The notes under the pieces were generated by a model. That model saw only the letters and a list, made by a program, of their open reading frames with translations. It had not been told where the DNA came from and ran no database searches. Shown piece after piece: positions 50,537 through 63,447 of a stretch of 64,000 nucleotides of DNA. Every line of letters begins with the position of its first letter. Within the stretch, counting starts at the first letter, position 1. A program made the position numbers and the translations under genes. The stretch comes from Bdellovibrionales bacterium (GTDB lineage: Bacteria; Bdellovibrionota; UBA1018; CAIMNF01): the NCBI GenBank assembly GCA_947502835.1, contig CANNBJ010000002.1, positions 1 to 64,000 of the forward strand, written 5' to 3'.

Positions 50537-52491
50537 TATTTGTAGCTCCTTACTGAAAGTTTGACGTTCTCATAAACAAGCGGCTCTTTATGGACAATGG
50601 AATCCTTGCCTCGGCCCTTGTACTCCCAGGCTGCCACGTACGCGTATTCATCATCATTCCGCTGAGCCTCCCCGTCCGGGGTCTGGCTTTCGAGCCGGAA
50701 GTGTCCCCCACAGGATTCCTTCCGATCAAGGGCATCCTGGGCCATCAGGTGAGCTAGCTCAAGGAAGTCGGCAACGCGTCCTGCGGTCTCCAAGTTCTTG
50801 TTGAGCTTGTCATCGCCAGTGAGCTTCAGGTTGGTGTCGAAATCATTTTGGAGTTTTTTGATTTCGGCGATCGCCTCATTGAGTCCTTTTTCGGAACGGG
50901 CCATCCCGATTTTCTCCCAAACCACTTTTCCAAGATCGCGAAAGATCTCAGTCGGAGTGCGGGAGCCCTTCTTGCCAACTTCCAGAATTTTCTGGATGCC
51001 GGCTCGAACTTCTTTTTCCGCAGACTCAAACGCCGGATGCTGAGTATCCACCTTCTTGAGCAACTCGGTCGCGTGAGTACCCAAATAGTTGGTCACCGTG
51101 AACGGAAGCACGAAGTAACCATCCGAAAGTCCCTGCATCAAGGCGGAAGCCCCGAGGCGGTTGGCACCGTGATCCGAGAAGTTCGCCTCACCCGCAGCGA
51201 AGAGACCGGGAAGAGTGGTCTGGAGTGAGTAATCCACCCACAGTCCGCCCATGGTGTAATGTACCGCCGGGTAAATCCGCATGGGAGTCTTGTACGGATT
51301 TTCGTTTGTGATCTCGTGATACATGTCAAAGAGGTTTCCGTACCGTTCGCGGATCGCAGGTTCACCATCACGCTTGATCGCATCCCGGAAATCGAGATAC
51401 ACCGCAAGCCCGCTCTCACCTACTCCGCGACCTTCATCACAACACTCCTTCGCGGCACGCGATGAAATATCCCGGGGTGCCAGGTTTCCGAAACTCGGAT
51501 ACTTGCGCTCAAGGTAATAATCCCGATCCTCTTCCGGAATCAGACTTGGATCTTTTTTGCAGTCCTCTTTCTTTTTTGGAACCCACACCCGGCCATCATT
51601 TCGAAGACTCTCGGACATGAGCGTGAGCTTTGCCTGGTGATTTCCAGAAACCGGAATACAAGTCGGATGAATCTGCACATAGCAAGGGTTGCCGAAAAGC
51701 GCGCCTCGTTTGTGGGCGCGCCAAATCGCAGTCACATTCGAGTTCATTGCGTTGGTCGATAGGAAATACACGCGCCCGTACCCACCCGTTGCAAGAACGA
51801 CCGCATCTGCTGCGTGACGCTCGATTTCTCCGGTGCTGAGATTGCGGGTGATAATCCCGCGCGCTTTGCCATCGACCATCACGACATCAAGCATCTCGCG
51901 GTAGGGATAGAGGGTGACCTTTCCCTTGTCGACTTCCTTCATGAGTGCGCTGTAGGCGCCGAGCAACAACTGCTGCCCGGTTTGTCCACGCGCATAGAAT
52001 GTTCTGGAGACCTGAGCGCCCCCGAAGGAGCGATTGGCGAGTTCGCCGCTGTATTCACGCGCGAAAGGAACACCTTGAGCCACGCACTGATCAATGATCG
52101 AAGTCGAGTTCTGGGCCAAGCGGTACACATTCGCTTCGCGTGCACGGTAATCCCCGCCTTTAATGGTGTCGTAGAACAAACGCCACGCGCTATCACCATC
52201 GTTCGGATAACTCTTCGCTGCATTGATCCCGCCTTGAGCTGCGATCGAATGCGCCCGACGTGCGGAATCATGGGTGCAAAACGACTTCACGTTGTAGCCA
52301 AGCTCTGCGAGCGATGCCGCCGCCGCTCCACCAGCAAGCCCTGTCCCCACCACAATCACGGAGTATTTCCGTTTATTAGCCGGGTTCACAAGCTTCATGT
52401 TTGCCTTGTAGCTGTCCCACTTTTTTTCGAGCGGGCCTGCGGGAACGCCTGAATCCAATTTGCCTAAAAAAGGAATGTTCTCGATACTCAT
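50536..52491 (-). CDS. sdhA: Succinate dehydrogenase/fumarate reductase flavoprotein subunit
   Basis: A 651-residue protein. The FAD dinucleotide motif [20 protein letters not shown] is followed by the covalent-flavin His in [16 protein letters not shown]. Further landmarks are [65 protein letters not shown] and the C-terminal [16 protein letters not shown]. Length and form fit the Bacteroidetes/epsilon/delta group (type B enzyme). Direction (SDH or reverse) cannot be read from sequence. Confidence 0.97.
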   Translation of the reverse strand: MSIENIPFLGKLDSGVPAGPLEKKWDSYKANMKLVNPANKRKYSVIVVGTGLAGGAAAASLAELGYNVKSFCTHDSARRAHSIAAQGGINAAKSYPNDGDSAWRLFYDTIKGGDYRAREANVYRLAQNSTSIIDQCVAQGVPFAREYSGELANRSFGGAQVSRTFYARGQTGQQLLLGAYSALMKEVDKGKVTLYPYREMLDVVMVDGKARGIITRNLSTGEIERHAADAVVLATGGYGRVYFLSTNAMNSNVTAIWRAHKRGALFGNPCYVQIHPTCIPVSGNHQAKLTLMSESLRNDGRVWVPKKKEDCKKDPSLIPEEDRDYYLERKYPSFGNLAPRDISSRAAKECCDEGRGVGESGLAVYLDFRDAIKRDGEPAIRERYGNLFDMYHEITNENPYKTPMRIYPAVHYTMGGLWVDYSLQTTLPGLFAAGEANFSDHGANRLGASALMQGLSDGYFVLPFTVTNYLGTHATELLKKVDTQHPAFESAEKEVRAGIQKILEVGKKGSRTPTEIFRDLGKVVWEKIGMARSEKGLNEAIAEIKKLQNDFDTNLKLTGDDKLNKNLETAGRVADFLELAHLMAQDALDRKESCGGHFRLESQTPDGEAQRNDDEYAYVAAWEYKGRGKDSIVHKEPLVYENVKLSVRSYK

Positions 52492-53195
52492 GGATTACCT
52501 CCGCCACTTTGGGTGAAATAGATGAAAATCGGAATGAACAGGAATCCGAAGGCCAGAAGGAGGGCGATCAGAAGCCCAAGCGTATGGATTGGCTTTGACC
52601 AACGTGGATTGATGATCCCAAGGGATTGGAACGCACTCCAATATCCATGGCGCAAATGGAAACCAAGAAACACCATGCAGCCGACGTAAAACGCAACCCA
52701 GAGAGGCTGAACGAATGCTTCCACCACAACTCGATACAAGTCATGCACCATCGCTCCATTCACAGTGGTCGTGTACCCTTCTTCCATCGAGGGACCGAAT
52801 CTGAATTGAAGAATGTGAACCACGAGAAAAACTCCAAGCACAATGCCTGTGAGAATCATGTTCCTTGAACCCGCCGTGCTCTTCGAAGGACCGCCCTTGG
52901 TCTTTGGAGAATCATACCCGATGGGCCGTGCGAGCTTTGAGGTGTAGGTCACCTGGAATGCCGTGATGATGTGAAGCAAAATGGTGAGCGCCAAACCCAC
53001 TTCAAGGGCAATGAGACCGATTCCAAGCCCCTGAAGGCGCGCCGCATAGGTATTGAGCAGATCACCGTTCGGCGCATACAAAGTCAGGTTGCCCAAGAGA
53101 TGAACTACAAGAAAAAGGACAAGCGCCATTCCTGATGCGCCCATCAAATATTTTCTTCCGAGGGTGGAAGAAAAAAGCCGCGTGAGAGGTACCAT
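52488..53195 (-). CDS. sdhC: Succinate dehydrogenase cytochrome b558 subunit
   Basis: A 235-residue membrane anchor with five helices. Haem-ligand-type His residues are visible in [29 protein letters not shown] and GFHLRHGYW, as in di-haem type B SdhC; there is no SdhD. AAGGAG is nine bases before the ATG at 53195. First gene of sdhCAB (ATGA overlap with sdhA). It starts 101 bases from the divergent LysR gene. Confidence 0.95.
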   Translation of the reverse strand: MVPLTRLFSSTLGRKYLMGASGMALVLFLVVHLLGNLTLYAPNGDLLNTYAARLQGLGIGLIALEVGLALTILLHIITAFQVTYTSKLARPIGYDSPKTKGGPSKSTAGSRNMILTGIVLGVFLVVHILQFRFGPSMEEGYTTTVNGAMVHDLYRVVVEAFVQPLWVAFYVGCMVFLGFHLRHGYWSAFQSLGIINPRWSKPIHTLGLLIALLLAFGFLFIPIFIYFTQSGGGNP

Positions 53196-53227
53196 AGCCA
53201 GTTGCTCCTTTGAATTTCGATGTGTGT

Positions 53228-53238
53228 CGATATTATCG
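53228..53238. promoter_or_regulatory. Palindrome between sdhC and LysR gene, candidate operator
   Basis: CGATATTATCG is a perfect 11-base palindrome. It contains TATTAT and, on the other strand, GATAAT/TAATAT, so it overlaps possible -10 boxes in both directions. This position suits an autoregulated divergent LysR operator. The match to the T-N11-A rule is imperfect, so this is a suggestion. Confidence 0.35.
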
Positions 53239-53296
53239 CAACTACAGGCATTTCTCCACTTGATTTCATGATCCAGGGGGCCGTATCGTAGAAGTC

Positions 53297-54205
53297 ATGC
53301 TAATCGACCAAATCAATCTTAATCAGTTACGCGTATTCGAGTCTGTGTTTCGAACCAAGAGCATGACCCACGCAGCACGCGAGCTTCACCTCACCCAGTC
53401 CGGGGTGAGCCAACACATCAAAGCCCTCGAAGACGTTCTCGAACTTAAGCTTTTTGATCGGGTAAAACAAAAGCTGATTCCCACACAAACCGCAAAGGAT
53501 CTCTACAAACACACCTCAAAGAGCTTTGAGGAGATCGAAACCATCCTGAATAAACTGAAGAACACGGACAAGGAGCTCACAGGTACCGTGTCGATCGGTG
53601 TACCCATCGAATTCGGGAACAACTTGATCCTGCCCCTTTTGGCCGAGTTTCAGAAGAAGCACCCGAAGGTCCGCTTCAAGATTCGTCAGGGCTTTCCCTT
53701 CGAAATGAATCGCCTCCTCCTGACCGGCGACGTGGACTTTGCCTTTGTGGATTCCTTCGCGATGGACAAGGGGATCAAAACCGAATCCGTTTATAACGAA
53801 GTCCTTGAGCTGTGCGTCTCAAAGAAATTGGGACTCCCGCAAAAGCCGCAAACGGATTTCTCCTTTTTTGAAAAACTCACCTACGTCGATTACCAGGAAG
53901 ACCAATCCGTGCTGAGTCTTTGGATGAAACACCACCTGCAAGTGAAGTCGGCCGAACTCGATGTCAGGGTGTTCATCATGGACGCTCAAGCCGTTTCAAA
54001 ACTCGTGCTTCAACAAATGGGCGCTGGAGTACTCCCCGGCCACCTTGCCCAAAAATTAATCGATCAGGGCGAGGAGCTTCAGGTTCTGAAGGGCTCCGGA
54101 AAAAGCCTGATCAACGTGATTTCAATCGCTCAACTCGAAGACAAGACTCTTTCTAATTCTGCAAAAGAGACTCTCGGGTATTTGCGGACCCAACTGAAGC
54201 GCTGA
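53297..54205 (+). CDS. LysR-family transcriptional regulator
   Basis: A 302-residue regulator. The winged HTH is residues about 6-65: LNQLRVFESVFRTKSMTHAARELHLTQSGVSQHIKALE, then LKLFDR. An effector-binding domain follows (LTGTVSIGVPIEFGNNLILPLLAEFQKKHPKVRFKI). It is divergent from sdhCAB with a 101-base gap, so regulation of the sdh operon is the natural guess. The effector is unknown. The 3' end overlaps the convergent hydroxylase gene by 53 bases. Confidence 0.94.
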   Translation: MLIDQINLNQLRVFESVFRTKSMTHAARELHLTQSGVSQHIKALEDVLELKLFDRVKQKLIPTQTAKDLYKHTSKSFEEIETILNKLKNTDKELTGTVSIGVPIEFGNNLILPLLAEFQKKHPKVRFKIRQGFPFEMNRLLLTGDVDFAFVDSFAMDKGIKTESVYNEVLELCVSKKLGLPQKPQTDFSFFEKLTYVDYQEDQSVLSLWMKHHLQVKSAELDVRVFIMDAQAVSKLVLQQMGAGVLPGHLAQKLIDQGEELQVLKGSGKSLINVISIAQLEDKTLSNSAKETLGYLRTQLKR

Positions 54206-54968
54206 CCAAAGGATCCGCTACCCTCATTGGGGATTTTTTCCACTGGGTTCCCATCCACCGGTCCCAGAAGGTGAAATAGAGTCCGAAGTTCCGGTCCGGA
54301 TGGGTGTGATGGTAATCGTGGTGCCGTGCCGAGATCATCCACTTGAAGACCGGATGATGATCAAACCCCTTGAAATAGGGGTCATAGCCCAGGTGGTTGA
54401 TCACGCCGAGAACCGTCATCCACACAAGGAACGCCATGAGGACCACAGGCGATACCGGAATCAACCAAAGCAAAACCGGGAGGATCAGCGCTTCCAGCAT
54501 TGCCTCAAGCGGATGAAACGAAAACGCAGCCCATGGGCTCGGGGTGATGGAATCGTGATGCACCCGGTGCACGAGCTTGAACATGCGGGGATGATGAACC
54601 CACCTGTGCATCCAGTAAAAATAGGTATCATGCAGGAACGCGAGGACAAAAAAAGTGAGAACTCCGCGGGGAACATCCGCGACCGACACATCAAATCCGA
54701 ATCCGGGATTGAGGCCCATCCAGTTGCGGAACGCCCAGATGCCGGAAAACCCGAAGACAAAGGAGGAAAGCACGGACCAAAGAATCTCACGCTTCATGAC
54801 TCCCGGACGCGGCATTTTGGAGGGCTGAATCCTGCGCTCCTTGAATTTCGCCTTGCCATGAACCCAAAACACCCAGTACGCGGCCCCTGCCACAAGAAAA
54901 TATCGGATCATGATCGCGAGCGATGAGATCATTCCAAACCAAAAGGGGGATTCAATCGTCTGGCTCAT
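54153..54968 (-). CDS. Sterol-desaturase/fatty-acid-hydroxylase family membrane protein
   Basis: A 271-residue protein from the ATG at 54968. About four helices plus the three His clusters of the non-haem di-iron family: HDTYFYWMHRWVHH, HRVHHDS and the third in SARHHDYHHTHPDRNFG. These enzymes hydroxylate or desaturate lipid tails (for example carotenoids, sphingolipids or sterols). It starts 4 bases after the patatin-like gene, so it is the second gene of a lipid-active operon. The substrate is not predictable. Confidence 0.9.
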   Translation of the reverse strand: MSQTIESPFWFGMISSLAIMIRYFLVAGAAYWVFWVHGKAKFKERRIQPSKMPRPGVMKREILWSVLSSFVFGFSGIWAFRNWMGLNPGFGFDVSVADVPRGVLTFFVLAFLHDTYFYWMHRWVHHPRMFKLVHRVHHDSITPSPWAAFSFHPLEAMLEALILPVLLWLIPVSPVVLMAFLVWMTVLGVINHLGYDPYFKGFDHHPVFKWMISARHHDYHHTHPDRNFGLYFTFWDRWMGTQWKKSPMRVADPLVSASVGSANTRESLLQN

Positions 54969-54972
54969 CCCA

Positions 54973-56205
54973 TCACTCCTCGAATTCGTATTTGGAAAGC
55001 GCACCCATCCCGGCCTTGTACCCGGCCTTCACGATTTCCGTGAGCTTCCGCGGATTGAGAGAAAAATGCTCGCCAAGAAAGGTCCGGGTGTCCGAGGAAT
55101 TCGGATGGATCGGGATGATGTCGAGGTTCCGGTCCTGGTGAAGTTCCTTTTCAAGAATGTCCATGATCCGATCGGCTTGCCCGAGCTCAAGTCCCGCTTC
55201 TTTGCAATACCGGTACACCTCGTTCATCGCGGCTTTCTTCGAGCGATAGGACTCGTAGGTGGAATTGATTTTCTGTTCGATGAGAATGTAGATCGATTGC
55301 ACCACGATTGCAGGCAATCCAAGAAGTGTTAACGAACCCACTTCCTTTACAAAGCGGTACGGCTGATGCGTATAGCTGGTGAACACAAGATCCGCGCCCG
55401 AATCCACCGCGACATGGGTGGACAGGGTCTCGCGAATCTCGCCATCGATGTAGTAATGGGTGCGGCCTGAGTGATCCGGAATCTGGTAAGGGGCAAAGAT
55501 CACTGGCAGGCTCGCGCTTGCCGCAATGGAATCCGAGATCCTGACATGGGTTTGGTATTCGCACCTCGGATCATGCGGAGGCGGCGAATACGAACTCTTC
55601 CCGAAGACCACCTTCTGGGAATCATTGAGCTTGGTGCTCACGACAAAGAGCTCGGGACGGTAATCCTCAAAGCGATTCGAGGGGAGCACTTCCTCGCGCA
55701 TGAATTGCTCGAGTCCCGCAGTCGAAAAAAGCCCGCTCATCTTCAGCCACTTCAACTGAAGAAGACTCGGAAAATTCCCGTCCATGAGCGAGCTTGCGAT
55801 GTTCTTCATGGTCTGAAACTGATTGACCTGCTCTTTTGCGATTTCGGGACGGAGCTTGAACATCTTGGAATACTGGAGACGAGGCAGGGACCGCGGAAAG
55901 AATTGGGAGGTCTGGGTCGGAATCTGATTCAAAAACGAGGCCGAAATGTTCTCAAGGCTGTACCCTGCCGCCAGCACCGTCGCAATGAAGGATCCGCCAC
56001 TTGAACCCACATAGGTTTGGACCATCCGGGAATGGGGTTCGATCTTGTTTTGATCGGTCTTGAGACCCTGATAAAACTCAAAACCGTGCTCACGGAGGGC
56101 ATAAGCCACCCCGATGTGAAATGCCGCAGCCTTGGTACCACCTCCGGACAGGACAAAAGCCACCTTTTTCTTCCGGTTGATCCTGATTTTCGGCGTGGTC
56201 ACCAT
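54973..56205 (-). CDS. Patatin-like phospholipase
   Basis: A 410-residue protein. The oxyanion segment is VAFVLSGGGTKAAAFHIGV, the nucleophile elbow YVGSSGGS (Ser 69 in G-x-S-x-G) and the Asp of the catalytic dyad in YYIDGEIRE (DG). The C-terminal part is helical (LPAIVVQSIYILIEQKIN may be amphipathic). No signal peptide; likely cytosolic or membrane-peripheral. An Arg/Lys-rich N terminus could contact phospholipids. It cleaves acyl chains from lipids by family. Operon with the downstream di-iron hydroxylase. Confidence 0.92.
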   Translation of the reverse strand: MVTTPKIRINRKKKVAFVLSGGGTKAAAFHIGVAYALREHGFEFYQGLKTDQNKIEPHSRMVQTYVGSSGGSFIATVLAAGYSLENISASFLNQIPTQTSQFFPRSLPRLQYSKMFKLRPEIAKEQVNQFQTMKNIASSLMDGNFPSLLQLKWLKMSGLFSTAGLEQFMREEVLPSNRFEDYRPELFVVSTKLNDSQKVVFGKSSYSPPPHDPRCEYQTHVRISDSIAASASLPVIFAPYQIPDHSGRTHYYIDGEIRETLSTHVAVDSGADLVFTSYTHQPYRFVKEVGSLTLLGLPAIVVQSIYILIEQKINSTYESYRSKKAAMNEVYRYCKEAGLELGQADRIMDILEKELHQDRNLDIIPIHPNSSDTRTFLGEHFSLNPRKLTEIVKAGYKAGMGALSKYEFEE

Positions 56206-56268
56206 GAAATTGTCACCCTCCGGCCTAACAGTACTTGAATTTTCCGCTTAGGGAAATAGAATGATGGG

Positions 56269-56576
56269 ATGGCAGGTGATCACGACAGCGAGAATTGGAT
56301 TCCCCTGGTGGAGTTCTCAGTCAAGAAGGGAATCAGTCTTTCCACTTTGCGTCGTTACATCAAATCAAACAAAATCCCTTGGAAGTTGCTCGAGGGCCGT
56401 TACCTGGTTCTGGATGACGGGACCTTCACCGCTCCCAGGAATCATGATCCCCGCTTGAACCTTCCCCACGCGTCCGAGGACATGGATGCCCGGGTCAAGA
56501 ATATCGAACAAGCCTTGAATGCAGCGAACGAGGAAATTGCGGAGTTGAAAACCCTGGTCGCCTTCTATGAGGAAAA

Positions 56577-56601
<25 letters not shown>
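56269..56601 (+). CDS. Small HTH plus coiled-coil protein
   Basis: A 110-residue protein. WIPLVEFSVKKGISLSTLRRYIKSN with KIPWKLLEGRYLV looks like an excisionase/MerR-type HTH with its wing. A C-terminal coiled coil (RVKNIEQALNAANEEIAELKTLV, about 72-105) follows, so it is probably a dimer. Its last 25 bases overlap the next gene. Could be a DNA-binding adaptor. Two other ATGs nearby are in a different frame. Confidence 0.7.
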
Positions 56602-60130
<3,529 letters not shown>

Positions 60131-60140
60131 AGGCCCCGGA

Positions 60141-60536
60141 TCACTTTCGTTCCCGCTCTCGCAGCTTGCGCTCCCAGAGCTCTTTCATTCCCGAATACTG
60201 ACTGAGGAACTGGGAAATCTTGAAGCGCGCCGCGGTGAGATTGATCGAAATTTTCTGCAACTCCGAGATTTTGGACTCGAGGAGTCTGACTTTTTCGATG
60301 GGCGCTCTTCGCTCCACGCCATTGAAAAACTGCAGATAGAGCTGATGGGTTTGTTCCATTAAAACGCGAGCTTCGTGAATTTTTTGATCGATTTGGGTCG
60401 AGGTGACCGCACCCCCGGAAGATCCTGTGACCGCTGGCTTGTCAGAAGGTTGTTTTTCAGGTTTTCGCAAGAGTCCCGTCTCTGTGACCTCACGATCATC
60501 CCAAAAGCTTTTGCCTCTTTTGTCATCCTTTGGCAT
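60141..60536 (-). CDS. Small charged coiled-coil protein, unknown
   Basis: A 131-residue protein from the ATG at 60536 (MPKDDKRGKSFWDD). The first 50 residues are low-complexity and charged. The rest is helical with a heptad pattern (IDQKIHEARVLMEQTHQLYLQFF, IEKVRLLESKISELQKISINL). No signal peptide. Convergent with ligA and divergent from radA (15-base gap). No family recognised. Confidence 0.55.
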   Translation of the reverse strand: MPKDDKRGKSFWDDREVTETGLLRKPEKQPSDKPAVTGSSGGAVTSTQIDQKIHEARVLMEQTHQLYLQFFNGVERRAPIEKVRLLESKISELQKISINLTAARFKISQFLSQYSGMKELWERKLRERERK

Positions 60537-60551
60537 ATCTTCGATCCTAGC

Positions 60552-61949
60552 ATGAAAACAAAAACCCGGTACACATGTCAGAGTTGTGGTCACTCCAATC
60601 CAAAATGGCTCGGCAAGTGCCCCGAGTGCGATTCATGGAATTCGTTCGTTGAGGAGACAACAACAGTCTCGAAGGACTCCTCGATCTCGGCAGTGCGGGA
60701 AACCTTTGCGGGACCTTCGTCCGCCCAAAACTCATTCGTGCGTCTTGGTGATCATCAGTCATCCGAGGGTGCACGGGGTCGGAACCGTCATTCAACGGGA
60801 TCGGGAGAGCTCGACCGAGTGCTGGGTGGTGGAATGATCCGGGATGGCTTTGTTTTGATCGGAGGCGATCCGGGGATTGGAAAGAGCACCCTCCTTCTCC
60901 AGGTCGCTCAGGGTTTGACGGAACATGCCGGACTTCAGCGCGTGCTCTATGTTTCCGGCGAGGAGTCGATCGAGCAAATCCAATCGAGGGCTCGAAGACT
61001 CAAGATCAGGAACGAGGACAAGATCTACCTTGCAGCCGAGACCCAATTTGAAAAAGCTCTTCTCATGGTCAAGGAACTGAAACCTGAACTCTTGATCATG
61101 GACTCTCTTCAAACCTTTTCCACGGGTTTCGTCGAATCGGCCCCGGGAACAGTCAGCCAGGTGAGAGAGGTGACCTCACGACTGATGAATCTCGCGAAAT
61201 CGGCAGGGATCGCAGTATGGCTTGTGGGTCATGTGACCAAGGAAGGGTCGATTGCGGGTCCGAAGATTGTCGAGCATCTGGTCGATACCGTACTCTATTT
61301 CGAGGGGGATTCCGGTCAGACCATGCGATTGCTTCGAACCGTGAAGAACCGCTTCGGGAACACCAATGAGCTCGGCGTTTTTGAAATGACCTCCGACGGA
61401 CTGATCGATGTCGCAAATCCTTCCGCACTTTTTCTCTCGGAAAGAAAAGAGCAGGCCATGGGTACGGCTATTGTCGCAACGCTTGAAGGCTCCAGGCCGC
61501 TTTTGGTGGAACTCCAAGCCCTTTGCGTGCCCTCGCCTTTTGCAACACCAAGAAGAACCTCGGTGGGCCTCGACTCACAGAAACTTGCCATCCTCACCGC
61601 TGTGCTGGAAAAGCATGTGGGCGCATCGCTCATCAACCAGGATCTGTTTTTCAATGTAGCGGGCGGACTGAAACTCACCGAACCGGCGTGCGATCTCGCA
61701 TCGATGGCAGCCATCTTTTCCGCAATCCGGGAACGTCCAATTTCCTCTTCCCTCGCTTTTCTTGGTGAAGTGGGACTCACGGGGGAAGTCCGCAAAGTGA
61801 ATCAAATCGAACTTCGCGTCGAAGAGGCGAAAAAACTCGGATTCACCGAGATCGTCATTCCGGCCTCGCAAATGGATCGAACCTCCAAAATCAAGGGAAT
61901 CAGCCGCCTTCCGATCGCACACGTCAACGAGATTCCGAATCTGATCTGA
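60552..61949 (+). CDS. radA: DNA repair protein RadA
   Basis: A 465-residue protein from the ATG at 60552. N-terminal Cys4 zinc finger (YTCQSCGHSNPKWLGKCPECDSW), RecA-like ATPase with Walker A GGDPGIGKSTLL and Walker B LLIMDSLQTF, the RadA-specific KNRFG motif (VKNRFGNTNELGVF), and a C-terminal Lon-protease-like domain (LNITAVLEKHVG-type text, AFLGEVGLTGEVR). It is a branch-migration helicase in recombinational repair. The upstream open frame is not family-like. Confidence 0.97.
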   Translation: MKTKTRYTCQSCGHSNPKWLGKCPECDSWNSFVEETTTVSKDSSISAVRETFAGPSSAQNSFVRLGDHQSSEGARGRNRHSTGSGELDRVLGGGMIRDGFVLIGGDPGIGKSTLLLQVAQGLTEHAGLQRVLYVSGEESIEQIQSRARRLKIRNEDKIYLAAETQFEKALLMVKELKPELLIMDSLQTFSTGFVESAPGTVSQVREVTSRLMNLAKSAGIAVWLVGHVTKEGSIAGPKIVEHLVDTVLYFEGDSGQTMRLLRTVKNRFGNTNELGVFEMTSDGLIDVANPSALFLSERKEQAMGTAIVATLEGSRPLLVELQALCVPSPFATPRRTSVGLDSQKLAILTAVLEKHVGASLINQDLFFNVAGGLKLTEPACDLASMAAIFSAIRERPISSSLAFLGEVGLTGEVRKVNQIELRVEEAKKLGFTEIVIPASQMDRTSKIKGISRLPIAHVNEIPNLI

Positions 61950-61959
61950 TCCGTTTCTT

Positions 61960-63447
61960 TCAATCCGGGAGAGACACGCGTGCGACCGCTCGCGCCCAAG
62001 CCTTCATCGCCTGCTCACGATTCCCGGCATTCATGACTGGAGCGAACTCACGGTCGACCTTCCAGGCTTTTTTCACGTCCTGAACCGAAGTCCAGACTCC
62101 GGAACCAAGTCCGGCAGCGAACACCGCGCCCAGCGCTGTTGTCTCGGTAAATGCCGGACGAATCAATTTTCGCCCGAGAATATCGGACTGGATCTGCATC
62201 AGCAGATTGTTGCGGGACGCACCTCCATCCACACAAAGACCCTTGATCTCGGCACCGAGATCGCGTTCCATTGCCATGAGGATGTCTGCATTCTGAAACG
62301 CGATTCCCTCCAAGGCCGCACGGGCAATGTGTGCCTTTGTACTCCCCCTCGTGAGACCTGAGATCATCGCTCGGGCATTCGGGTTCCAATAAGGAGCTCC
62401 GAGGCCCGTAAATGCCGGCACCAGCACGACTCCGTCCGAGGATGGTACGGTTGCCGCAAGTGCCTCGATCTCGGAAGAATCCCTGATCATGCCGAGACCG
62501 TCTCGCAACCATTGCACCACGGCCCCTGCCATGAAGGCGCTTCCCTCCAGAGCATACGTTGCAGAGGCGCCCTGACCGGTCCACGCAACAGTCGTGAGCA
62601 ATCTCGCACGGCTTTTCCTCGGTTCTGCACCTGTATTCATCAACAAAAATGCACCGGTTCCGTAGGTGCACTTCGCCATCCCGGCCTCAACCGCCGCCTG
62701 ACCGAGCAAGGCGGACTGCTGATCCCCGATCATCCCCGTCACCGGAATCCCATCGGGCAAACCGGGGATTCCAAGCGTTCTTCCAAATTCGCTAAACGTA
62801 GGCCGAATCTCTGGAAGGACCGACTCACTCACTCCGAACAACCGAAGCAGCTCCGCATCCCATCGCAGGGTTTTCAGATCCATGAAAAGGGTCCTCGACG
62901 CATTCGAGGGATCTGTCGCATGGCTCTTTCCCCCGGTGAGCCTTGAGAGCAGGAACGAATCGATGGTTCCCACAGCAAGCTCTCCGCGTCTGGCGGCATC
63001 CGCCACCTTCGGATCGTGTTTCAGAGCCCACTCAAGCTTGGACCCTGAAAAATAGGGATCAAGCAACAATCCCGTCTTTTCTTGAACCTCGGGTTCCAGT
63101 CCGTTCTTCTTCAACTCCTCGCAACGGTCTGCGGTCCTTCGATCCTGCCAGACGATCGCACGCCTCACCGGAGCGAGCGTTTTTTTATTCCAAAAACAAA
63201 TGGTTTCCCTTTGATTTGTGATTCCGATTCCGACAATCCTTTTCGGATCAATCCGACCGACGACAGAGTCAATCCCCTTGCGCACACTCTCCCAGATTTG
63301 CTCCGGATCGTGCTCCACCCAACCGGGCATCGGGAAATGTTGCTCAAAGGGAGTGTACTGCTCCGCAATCCTGTTCAAATCGGTGTCCATGACCAGAACC
63401 TTGGTGCCCGTGGTCCCTTGGTCAATCGAGAGCAAAAGTGACTTCAT
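61960..63447 (-). CDS. glpK: Glycerol kinase
   Basis: A 495-residue FGGY kinase. LLSIDQGTTGTKVLVMD, GIGITNQRETICFWNK, WQDRRTADRCEEL, GTIDSFLLSRLTGGKSHATDPSNASRTLF, GMIGDQQSALLGQAA, KCTYGTGAFLLMNTG and GLGAPYWNPNARA are the standard order. It phosphorylates glycerol to glycerol 3-phosphate. ATGA overlap with the upstream arginase-family gene. No glpF or glpD is in view. Confidence 0.97.
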   Translation of the reverse strand: MKSLLLSIDQGTTGTKVLVMDTDLNRIAEQYTPFEQHFPMPGWVEHDPEQIWESVRKGIDSVVGRIDPKRIVGIGITNQRETICFWNKKTLAPVRRAIVWQDRRTADRCEELKKNGLEPEVQEKTGLLLDPYFSGSKLEWALKHDPKVADAARRGELAVGTIDSFLLSRLTGGKSHATDPSNASRTLFMDLKTLRWDAELLRLFGVSESVLPEIRPTFSEFGRTLGIPGLPDGIPVTGMIGDQQSALLGQAAVEAGMAKCTYGTGAFLLMNTGAEPRKSRARLLTTVAWTGQGASATYALEGSAFMAGAVVQWLRDGLGMIRDSSEIEALAATVPSSDGVVLVPAFTGLGAPYWNPNARAMISGLTRGSTKAHIARAALEGIAFQNADILMAMERDLGAEIKGLCVDGGASRNNLLMQIQSDILGRKLIRPAFTETTALGAVFAAGLGSGVWTSVQDVKKAWKVDREFAPVMNAGNREQAMKAWARAVARVSLPD

